DNA of 17,731 nucleotides from an uncultured Prevotella sp. (GTDB lineage Bacteria; Bacteroidota; Bacteroidia; Bacteroidales; Bacteroidaceae). The notes below the pieces were generated by a model that was given only the letters and a program-made list of their open reading frames with translations, ran no database searches and was not told the DNA's origin. Positions 1-6,744 of the stretch are shown here, piece after piece. The position numbers and the translations under genes are program-made. The stretch spans positions 1-17,731 of the forward strand of contig UQFS01000046.1 in the NCBI GenBank assembly GCA_900540375.1. Direction: 5' to 3'. Positions within the stretch are counted from its first letter, which is position 1. Each line of letters starts with the position of its first letter.

Positions 1-77
1 AGGACGAGTTTCAAGCATAGAATCTACTGATTTGGATGATTGCGGATATTCATATTATATTATAATCGACAATCTAA

Positions 78-109
78 ATGCCATCGTTGAGGTTTCCTAT
101 ATATGGCAT
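78..109 (-). terminator. Weak hairpin after the second SusD gene
   Basis: ATGCCAT (78-84) pairs with ATGGCAT (103-109) around an 18-base loop, just downstream of the SusD stop codon on the minus strand. Only TTT follows the stem. It may be a processing site or nothing. No gene start with a convincing signal peptide is visible between here and the left edge, so I cannot tell whether the operon continues. Confidence 0.2.
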
Positions 110-125
110 CTTCGGCTAGAGTCGT

Positions 126-2120
126 TTATTGCTCAGCCGGAGCATCCGGTGTTGTAGGCCAATAAGGATTCTGGTACAGCGGACTTTCAGAGACAGTAGC
201 GTGATCTGAGGCTGTCAGCAGGAACTGGCGGATGGGCAGCGGCTCGAGATAGTGAGCCATGTGCCATGTCAGGCCGTTGAAGAAACTGTTGTTAGCTTTG
301 ATCTTCTCATGAGGACGCAGGTAAGCACTCAACTCCGGTGAAGAAACATTGGAGCTACTGGATCCGTTGGCAACGAGATTGTTGTACCATTTCTCCATTG
401 GCGAACCCCACAGATGAATGCCTTCGGTATGAGCCGGAGTCTTCATCAGCTGGTCATAGGAGCGCCAGCGCTGCAGGTCCATGCCGCGGAGACCTTCGGC
501 GATCAGCTCGCAACGACGCTCACGACGAATGTTGTACAGCGCCTTATCACTCAACAGTTGACCGGCAGAGTAAGCGCCCCAGTCACGAGTCTCTTTGCTC
601 ATGTCGGTAGCATTGATGGTTGTCATCGGATTCACAGCCTCGCCCGTGAAGCCAGCCGCACGGCGCACGTCCTCCCAATATTCCAGCACTTTGCCGGAGA
701 GGCTCTTTGTCAGCATATACTCAGCTTCCATATAGTTGAGCAAAGCTTCTGTAGCACGAAAGACAACACACACGTTGTAGCTGCCGCCATTGGCTGTCAG
801 TGCGCGGTCAAAAGTCATGCCCTTGCGGATCGTATAGCCAGTGATGTAGCCGTCCTCAGCGTTGGTATTGGTAATGGCCGGTACGGTCTCAACACGTGTC
901 CAGTGATCACCCGACACGTCGTCGACATTCTTGAAACAGTTGATGTCGCCGGGAGCTTTCAGGAATACGCTCAGTCGTGGATCACGATTGGTGCGCACTT
1001 TGTTCAGACTGGTGTCTACATACTCATATTGCGAAGCGTAGATAGGCTTGCCGTCCTTCATCAGGTAGCTCTCGATGAGGCTGCGTGTGAAGCCCGTGCC
1101 AATATTTCCCTTTTGAACGGCTACCTCGACATCGTTTCTGACGCCCAGTGACTTGCTGTACTGTCTCCAGAGAATCACATCGGGCACCTTTGAGTCATCG
1201 GTAGACCCCCAAATGCTCAGGTAAGGATTGGTGGGATCGTCAAGGCTCTGAGGCACTTTGCCCGTGTTGACAGACAAGTTGCCCTTGTATTTCTCGGCTA
1301 CCTGCTCAGCAGCCTTGGCAGCTGTGGTGAAGAAGTACTTGGCTTCAGCCTCAATGCTTCCGGAAGGATATTTATAGTCAGCGTTCTTTGCTGCTCCTGG
1401 CCATCCCTTGCCATTGGGCACGAAAGGCGTACCGGCGAAGTTGGTCAGCCATGATCCTTCATACAGCGCCACACGGCTCTTGAACAGGTTAGCGGCGTCG
1501 TAGGTCACACGTGTGGTGGCGAAGCCCGACTTAGGCATATAGGTCATTGCCGTGTCCAAATCGCTGATAATGAAACGGGCCACCTCGTTGCACGGCTCAC
1601 GCTTGTCGGCAGCCACCAGCACAGCCTCGTCGTCGGGCAGAGCCTTCGTGATGATCGGCAGGTCGCCAAAGCGCTGCAGAAGCGTGAAGTAGGCGTAAGC
1701 ACGGAAGAAATACAATTCGCCGATATACTGGCGCAGGTTGTTGTCCGAACCACTGATCTGTCCTGCTTTGTATTTCTCCACGATCTGTCCGAGCTGGTAA
1801 TTGACGTTGCGCACGTTGCCCCAGTTCCAGTCGCCATTGGTGTTGCTGACTTTCCACAGTCCTGTACCGAACTTATCGTCGGGATAGAGTGACATCTGGT
1901 TGTCTGTGTTGTTGTCAGTGATATAGGTACCATAGTCCCAACCGCCGTGTCCGGGCAGAATGTCCTGATAGAACTTATTTGCGGCGGCCTGCACCTGATC
2001 CTCGGAAGTGTAGAAGTTCTCCGGTGTCAAGTACGAAGGAGGCACCTGCTCGAGATAGTCATTGCAAGAAGTAGCCCCCAAGATAGGCAGAGCCAAAAGG
2101 AATAACTTATATAGTTTCAT
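126..2120 (-). CDS. SusD/RagB-family surface glycan-binding lipoprotein (copy 2)
   Basis: This is the SusD-like partner of the SusC encoded 11 bp upstream. The family forms a lid on the SusC barrel at the cell surface and binds oligosaccharides before import. The 664-residue product begins with a lipoprotein signal (K-rich start, hydrophobic run, lipobox ATSC with Cys19). The helical (TPR-like) N-terminal signature ELYFFRAYAYFTLLQRFGD lies at about 135-153. The C-terminal signature RRERRCELIAEGLRGMDLQR lies at about 532-551, and the usual ending rich in Pro and Asn (PLYQNPYW) is intact. At 664 residues it is longer than many SusD proteins (roughly 500-600), partly from a Ser/Asn-rich loop near 585-595. 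It is the last gene of unit 2 that is complete in the window. The substrate cannot be read from the sequence. Family assignment is secure. Confidence 0.95.
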   Translation of the reverse strand: MKLYKLFLLALPILGATSCNDYLEQVPPSYLTPENFYTSEDQVQAAANKFYQDILPGHGGWDYGTYITDNNTDNQMSLYPDDKFGTGLWKVSNTNGDWNWGNVRNVNYQLGQIVEKYKAGQISGSDNNLRQYIGELYFFRAYAYFTLLQRFGDLPIITKALPDDEAVLVAADKREPCNEVARFIISDLDTAMTYMPKSGFATTRVTYDAANLFKSRVALYEGSWLTNFAGTPFVPNGKGWPGAAKNADYKYPSGSIEAEAKYFFTTAAKAAEQVAEKYKGNLSVNTGKVPQSLDDPTNPYLSIWGSTDDSKVPDVILWRQYSKSLGVRNDVEVAVQKGNIGTGFTRSLIESYLMKDGKPIYASQYEYVDTSLNKVRTNRDPRLSVFLKAPGDINCFKNVDDVSGDHWTRVETVPAITNTNAEDGYITGYTIRKGMTFDRALTANGGSYNVCVVFRATEALLNYMEAEYMLTKSLSGKVLEYWEDVRRAAGFTGEAVNPMTTINATDMSKETRDWGAYSAGQLLSDKALYNIRRERRCELIAEGLRGMDLQRWRSYDQLMKTPAHTEGIHLWGSPMEKWYNNLVANGSSSSNVSSPELSAYLRPHEKIKANNSFFNGLTWHMAHYLEPLPIRQFLLTASDHATVSESPLYQNPYWPTTPDAPAEQ

Positions 2121-2131
2121 AGTTGTACTGT

Positions 2132-5100
2132 TTAGAATGTGAGGTTAATGCCGAAGGAGAATGCTTTTGAAAGTGGATAACCATTGGAAGTATAAGCTGA
2201 TGTTCCAATCAGCTCAGGGTCAAACTGGTCGGGCATATCCGTGATGGTGAACAGGTTCTCAGCCGAGAAGAAGACACGCAGATTCTGGATATACCACTTC
2301 GAAGTGATGGAGCGAGGAATGGTGTAGCCCACCTGCAAGTTCTTCATACGCAGATATGCAGCATTCATCAAGTAGCGTGTTTGGCACTTCTCGTTCTTGT
2401 CGCTGAAGGTAGCGCGCGGCAGCCAAGCATTGGTGTTGGCCTGCTGATAGCCATTGGCCACAGACCAGGTATTGGCATCGCGGTAGTAGTCATGTACCGC
2501 GGTGATGCCTGCTGACCACCACTGACCGGAGTTGGTAGCACCGAACAGATACTCCAGTGAGCCCCAGGAGCCGCCGAGCCAAGCGTCACGCTTTGCTACA
2601 CCCTGGAAGAAAGCACGCACGTCAAAGCCTTTCCAACTGGCATTCAGGTCCAAACCGAAGAGATAGCGGGGCGTGGAGTTGCCGATGACCTTCAGATCAC
2701 CGTGGTCTGCCAGTGTGCGGGCGCCTTGTGTGATCTTCTTGTCACCGTTGAGGTCGGCATACATGATGTCGCCGGCAGCCCAGTTGTTACCCAACGAGGA
2801 CTGGTCAACAGCGGCGAGATGCTTGTTCATCTCGTCATCGCTCTTGGCAATGCCTATTGTCTGATAGCCCCAAATCTCATTGAGGTATCGGCCGGCAATA
2901 TAGTTGTCGATAGAGTTGGTCGGGTTGTTGGGATAGCGTGTGATCTTTGTACGTGCGTCAGAGAGGTTGAACGTAGCGCTGTAGCTCAGTCCGTTGTGCA
3001 ATTTGTCACGCCAAGAGATCTGAAGCTCCCAGCCTTTGGTGCGCAAGTCAGTGTTGTTGGTGACAGGCACGCCGGTACCCAGAATAGCAGGCAACTCAGG
3101 TGCGTTGCCGACCATATCCTTGGTGTTACGCACATAGTAATCGAACGATCCTGATAAGCGGTTGTTGAGCAATCCGAAGTCAAGACCAATGTTATAGCTC
3201 TCTACCTTCTCCCATGTCAGCAAAGCAGAGACAAGACTTGGAGCAGTAGTGATATTGGGCTTCTGTCCATTCTGCAGCCATGTGCCGGCGACGGAGTTGT
3301 AGGAGATCGTCTGATAAGTCTGATACCAGTTGTTGAGGTTTTGGTTTCCAAGAGAACCGTAGGAAAGGCGGAGCTTCAAGTTGTCGAGCCATGAGCGGGT
3401 GTTCTTCATGAAAGCCTCCTCGGAGATGCGCCAGCCAAGAGAGACAGAGGGGAAGAACTTCCACATCTTGTTGGTGCGGAACTTGGAAGTACCGTCGTAA
3501 CGCATGTTGAACTCAGCGAGATAGCGCTCAGCATAGTTGTAGTTGATACGGCCGAAGAAACCTGCTGTCTGCCATTGGTTGCGGGAGCCGTTGACAGAAG
3601 GCGTCACAGCCTCACCGGTATAGCTCAGTCCGTTGGTCAGATCCACCTCAGGCTTGCTCGGATCAAGGATGCCGTCACGTTGCAATCCAAAGGCCAGTTG
3701 CTTGAGTTGCTCAGTCTGGAAGCCACCCATCACATGGAAGTTGTGCTTCTTAGCCAAAGACCATGAATACTCAGTATAAGCCTGGAAGTTGAGGTAGTTC
3801 TCCTTGAGCTCATCCTCGTGCACGTTTGATCCGGTGTTGTAGACGATAGCCTCGCCGGCCACATTGTGGTTGTAGGTGCGCTGCGAATCCCAATGGCGTG
3901 TGGCATTGTCTGTCTTATAGTTGAAGTCGATATGTGTTTGCCAGTTCTTGATGGGCTCGATGATGAATCCAATCTGATGGCTGGTGATGTCGTGCTGCTT
4001 GGTGTCTTTGCCGCCGGTGGCAAGGCCAAGTGCGGGAGAGGGCGAGCTATAGTAGTAGCCATTGCGGTCGTACAGAGGCAGTGTCGGCCAGCCCTGACGT
4101 GCCATGTCGCTGTAGAGACTGTTGGTCAAGCCTGCGGGACGCTGATAGTCGGTCCGTGTCCAGCGCATGCTGTAGGACATACGTGCCCACGGAGTGATCT
4201 CGGCATTGATCTTCGCCGTGCCGTTGTAGCGATTGTATTTGTCGCTGTTGAGCTTCATGAAGCCATTGTTGTCGAGATAGTTGAACGACGTATAGTAGTT
4301 GAACTTCTTATTTCCTCCACTGATGCTGGCGTTGTGCTCCATGGCAAAAGCCGTATTTTTGTAGACCACGTCGTACCAGTCGACATCATCGATGCCGTAA
4401 GCATAACCGTCGCCCCATACCGACGGGTTGTTGGGATTGACTGGAAGCGCATAGAGCAGCGTGCCGTCGGCAGCACGGCGCACGCCGGGAGAATAGGGAG
4501 AAGCGTTGTGATAAGCCACGATGTCTTTCATGCGCTGATCGTCGAAGAAGGTACCGGAACCGGAATTGGTGCAGGCATCGTTAGTCCACGACGCGAAGTC
4601 GACAGAGTTCATCATGTGTTTCTCGCGGATCAGATTGCTGAAACGGAAGCTGTTGTTGTAGTTGACCGTTACCTTTCCATTGTTGTCGCCGCCCTTCGTG
4701 GTGACGAGGATCACACCAAACGGTGCGCGCGATCCATAGATAGAGGAGGCGGCAGCATCCTTCAGGACAGAGATGCTGGCGATATCCTGCGGGTTGATGG
4801 TGTTGAGATCGCCCTCTACACCGTCGATCAAAATCAGAGGAGAGCCACTGGAACCCTGACCGATGGTACCTGTACCACGCACATTGATAGAGGAATTGGC
4901 CTCAAGACTACCACCCGTTGCCGCAATCTGCAAACCAGGAACCACGCCTTGAAGAGCCTGTGTGGCGGTCATCACCGGGCGCTGAGCCAGCTCGTCACCG
5001 TCAACCACAGCCACGGCACCGGTCAGGTTCACCTTTTTCTGCTTACCGAAACCCACGACGACCACCTCGTTGAGTGTCTTGTTGTCTTCCTTCATCACGA

Positions 5101-5437
5101 TGTTCACCGAAGACTTACCTTTGGCTGATACGTGAGTTGTCTGGAATCCGATATAGGAGATCGTCAGATTGCCGGAAGAAAGATGTGAGAGCGTGAAGTT
5201 GCCGTTAAGGTCAGTTACCGTTCCGTTCTGTGTTCCGTCTTCCGTAACACTTGCACCAATGATGGGCTCGCCATTGGCGTCCACGACAGTTCCCTTTAAT
5301 ACGGATACGTTTTGTTGTACGTTGTCAAGACGCTGTACAGCAAATGTCGATTGAGGAACCATGCCCAGCAGGACAGTCGCAGCAATTGCGGAGTCAAGCA
5401 AGACAGATCCTCTGCATTTCTTAGGATTAGATTTCAT
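2132..5437 (-). CDS. SusC/RagA-family TonB-dependent outer-membrane transporter (copy 2)
   Basis: This protein forms the outer-membrane barrel that imports oligosaccharides using TonB energy, paired with the SusD-like protein just downstream. It has 1101 residues. An N-terminal signal peptide probably ends near Ala33; it is longer than usual, with a basic n-region containing Cys8. A carboxypeptidase-regulatory-like (CarboxypepD_reg) domain follows at about 46-116. Next come the TonB-box-like stretch LNEVVVVGFG (122-131), a plug domain to about residue 250 with the SusC signature LILIDGVEGDLN (201-212), and the variant GSRAPFGVILVTTK (235-248). A 22-strand-type barrel makes up the rest, ending in SFGINLTF with the aromatic C-terminus typical of outer-membrane proteins. 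There is no STN domain, so direct signalling to an anti-sigma factor is unlikely. It is the first gene of unit 2, with its own promoter and operator upstream. It is too different from copy 1 to be a recent duplicate. Confidence 0.96.
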   Translation of the reverse strand: MKSNPKKCRGSVLLDSAIAATVLLGMVPQSTFAVQRLDNVQQNVSVLKGTVVDANGEPIIGASVTEDGTQNGTVTDLNGNFTLSHLSSGNLTISYIGFQTTHVSAKGKSSVNIVMKEDNKTLNEVVVVGFGKQKKVNLTGAVAVVDGDELAQRPVMTATQALQGVVPGLQIAATGGSLEANSSINVRGTGTIGQGSSGSPLILIDGVEGDLNTINPQDIASISVLKDAAASSIYGSRAPFGVILVTTKGGDNNGKVTVNYNNSFRFSNLIREKHMMNSVDFASWTNDACTNSGSGTFFDDQRMKDIVAYHNASPYSPGVRRAADGTLLYALPVNPNNPSVWGDGYAYGIDDVDWYDVVYKNTAFAMEHNASISGGNKKFNYYTSFNYLDNNGFMKLNSDKYNRYNGTAKINAEITPWARMSYSMRWTRTDYQRPAGLTNSLYSDMARQGWPTLPLYDRNGYYYSSPSPALGLATGGKDTKQHDITSHQIGFIIEPIKNWQTHIDFNYKTDNATRHWDSQRTYNHNVAGEAIVYNTGSNVHEDELKENYLNFQAYTEYSWSLAKKHNFHVMGGFQTEQLKQLAFGLQRDGILDPSKPEVDLTNGLSYTGEAVTPSVNGSRNQWQTAGFFGRINYNYAERYLAEFNMRYDGTSKFRTNKMWKFFPSVSLGWRISEEAFMKNTRSWLDNLKLRLSYGSLGNQNLNNWYQTYQTISYNSVAGTWLQNGQKPNITTAPSLVSALLTWEKVESYNIGLDFGLLNNRLSGSFDYYVRNTKDMVGNAPELPAILGTGVPVTNNTDLRTKGWELQISWRDKLHNGLSYSATFNLSDARTKITRYPNNPTNSIDNYIAGRYLNEIWGYQTIGIAKSDDEMNKHLAAVDQSSLGNNWAAGDIMYADLNGDKKITQGARTLADHGDLKVIGNSTPRYLFGLDLNASWKGFDVRAFFQGVAKRDAWLGGSWGSLEYLFGATNSGQWWSAGITAVHDYYRDANTWSVANGYQQANTNAWLPRATFSDKNEKCQTRYLMNAAYLRMKNLQVGYTIPRSITSKWYIQNLRVFFSAENLFTITDMPDQFDPELIGTSAYTSNGYPLSKAFSFGINLTF

Positions 5438-5523
5438 ACATTCAAGTTTTTTAGTTATAAAGTATATTGATGTGTCTTTTTCTACTTTAGGTCATCTTCA
5501 ACGATAAGTTAAGACTTCAAACG

Positions 5524-5531
5524 CAAAGATA
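5524..5531 (-). promoter_or_regulatory. Predicted -7 promoter box of the second SusC/SusD operon
   Basis: The minus strand reads TATCTTTG, a perfect match to the Bacteroidota -7 consensus TAnnTTTG, followed by CG. Transcription would start near 5517 and leave a leader of about 80 nt before the SusC ATG. There is no TTTG at the usual -33 distance. The nearest TTTG is inside the direct repeat, with a spacer of 25 bp. That suits a promoter that needs an activator. Confidence 0.72.
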
Positions 5532-5548
5532 ATACCCACAGAGTTCGC

Positions 5549-5584
5549 ATGGGGTACAAAATAGTTAAATGAGGGGCACAAAAT
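5549..5584 (-). promoter_or_regulatory. Tandem direct-repeat operator of the second SusC/SusD operon (candidate HTCS site)
   Basis: On the minus strand ATTTTGTGCCCC (5573-5584) and ATTTTGTACCCC (5551-5562) are identical in 11 of 12 positions and lie 22 bp apart, about two helical turns. The proximal copy ends 19 bp upstream of the -7 box. The same arrangement is found upstream of the other operon in the window. AraC-type domains bind as tandem direct repeats next to or over the -35 region, so the HTCS encoded here is the natural candidate to bind. The repeats are seen directly; the binding protein is inferred. Confidence 0.7.
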
Positions 5585-5597
5585 GTGAATTATTCAC
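5585..5597. repeat. 13-bp palindrome beside the operator
   Basis: GTGAATTATTCAC is a perfect inverted repeat of 6 bp arms around one base and directly abuts the distal operator repeat. It could be a site for a second, dimeric regulator. It could also be chance in an AT-rich region. No function is assigned. Confidence 0.35.
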
Positions 5598-5734
5598 GAT
5601 TCCACAAGTTATTTACAGCAATAAAAGAAAAGACGGGAAACGACATGACTAAGGGCCAACTACACAACAAACAAAAGACATCTACAGGACAGCAAGGAAT
5701 CTAATCATCATACAAGAAATCAGAGATAGAATAA

Positions 5735-5786
5735 GGGGGAAGTATGACTCTGTAAGTGCAACCTTACAATCAAGACATACTCCCCC
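5735..5786 (-). terminator. Large nested hairpin at the 3' end of the first PUL operon
   Basis: GGGGG-A-AGTATG (5735-5746) pairs with CATACT-CCCCC (5776-5786), giving 11 base pairs with a one-base bulge. Inside it TGTAAG (5751-5756) pairs with CTTACA (5763-5768) around a 6-base loop. It begins about 25 nt after the stop codon of the lipoprotein gene at 5812-6699. The minus-strand sequence after the stem starts TTATTCTATCTC, a poor U-tract, so this may be an imperfect intrinsic terminator or a 3' stabilising structure. Its position ends unit 1 before the promoter of unit 2. Confidence 0.6.
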
Positions 5787-5811
5787 CCAAGATTCCTTTA
5801 GAACGAATGAA

Positions 5812-6699
5812 TTATTCGGTCGTCTTCGATGGAGTTAGTGTCGCCATGGTACGATACTGTTTTCCTCCCTCGGCATAGTCATACCAGAAGGAGAAAATCT
5901 TTGTTTCCGGATCATATTTACCTTCACCCACCGAAATGTTCATCTTGTTATATCCTTTAATAGTTAGTGTGTTGTCACTATTGATGCGAATGGTATAGGT
6001 ATTTGCAGCAACGTTAGATACCTTTTCGAGCACTACTTTTTGGAACAAGCGAATGGTATTAGCATCTATGGCCGTGGCATTGCGGAGTGTAGAAATTGGT
6101 GCGGCCGTGCTTGTCTGTACCTTGCCGTCCTTGAGCTGGTAGGTAGTTCCATCAAAGGTATAAGCTCCAGAATAGTTGTTGACCATCTTCGGATGGAAGA
6201 GCAATGTGGTATCTTTGGTCACTATGGTATAGGCGCTCGTACTGACAATACGCAATGGAATGACGTAAAGAGAGTCGGGATGTACCTTCGTCATATCTAT
6301 AGTGAAAGGAATTCTCGTATAGACATCTCCTGCTTTGATGACACCCGTGACAGAAGCAAAGTTATACCACGCTTTAGGCATAACTTGATATTTTACATCG
6401 TCAGCCCCAAAGTTCTTATAGTTATAGAGTTCCATCTTGGCATTATCAGCCACCTCGATAGTTACAGTAATGTCTTCGGAGGAGAACTGAGAGCCGCCAA
6501 CAGCTACCGAAACATACGAGGTTCCGTCACCATTAAAGCTGACTTCTCTGTCCCAGATATCCTGTGCAGCCCCCACAAGATAGACCTCTTTCTTATATTG
6601 CTCGTCCTTCAATGGATCGTTGTATGGCTCACACGATACCAAGCCGCCAAGAAAGGCGGCACCAAGCACGAGGATCTGTAATATTCTAGTTTTTTTCAT
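5812..6699 (-). CDS. DUF1735/DUF4361-type surface glycan-binding lipoprotein
   Basis: The 295-residue product is a predicted cell-surface lipoprotein: MKKTR start, hydrophobic segment, and lipobox LVSC with Cys23. The region at about 35-155 looks like a DUF1735 (BT_3987 N-terminal-like) domain, with YKKEVYLVGAAQD early, PFTIDMTKVHPDSLYVIPLR at 131-150 and an all-beta character. The region at about 175-292 resembles DUF4361, opening with NNYSGAY. Proteins of this build sit directly after susD in many PULs and act as accessory glycan-binding proteins. It is the last gene of unit 1, 45 bp after SusD copy 1, and a hairpin follows. No catalytic residues are evident. The domain naming comes from sequence pattern and context, so the fold is more certain than the DUF numbers. 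Confidence 0.82.
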   Translation of the reverse strand: MKKTRILQILVLGAAFLGGLVSCEPYNDPLKDEQYKKEVYLVGAAQDIWDREVSFNGDGTSYVSVAVGGSQFSSEDITVTIEVADNAKMELYNYKNFGADDVKYQVMPKAWYNFASVTGVIKAGDVYTRIPFTIDMTKVHPDSLYVIPLRIVSTSAYTIVTKDTTLLFHPKMVNNYSGAYTFDGTTYQLKDGKVQTSTAAPISTLRNATAIDANTIRLFQKVVLEKVSNVAANTYTIRINSDNTLTIKGYNKMNISVGEGKYDPETKIFSFWYDYAEGGKQYRTMATLTPSKTTE

Positions 6700-6744
6700 T
6701 TTGATTATTAATTAAGCGTTCTTGTAAATGGGTCTTGCTACGTA

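Larger units (their letters stand above)
5438..5811. other. Intergenic region between the two PUL operons
   Basis: No plausible gene is present in these 374 bp. From right to left it holds a large nested hairpin after unit 1 (5735-5786), an AT-rich stretch in which I see nothing (about 5600-5730), a short palindrome (5585-5597), a pair of direct repeats (5549-5584) and a -7 promoter box (5524-5531). The remaining 85 or so bp form the predicted 5' leader of the second SusC gene. The order of terminator, operator, promoter and leader indicates that SusC/D copy 2 is transcribed separately from the operon before it. Confidence 0.8.

Noticed and set aside
1..18. Possible start of a further minus-strand gene (ATG at 18-16, reading MLETRP to the edge)
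   Set aside because: Only six codons are visible, with no signal-peptide character and no ribosome-site evidence. It is too little to call.
414..1151. Open frame of 245 codons on the plus strand inside SusD copy 2
   Set aside because: It is antisense to a confident SusD gene and has no motif or plausible start signal.
3866..5128. Long open frame (420 codons) on the plus strand, antisense to SusC copy 2
   Set aside because: It mirrors the codon pattern of the SusC gene, has no recognisable domain or promoter, and lies wholly within a certain gene.
126..5437. SusC/D copy 2 as a duplicate of copy 1
   Set aside because: Outside the general family signatures, the proteins differ throughout in length and sequence, so a recent tandem duplication is not supported.
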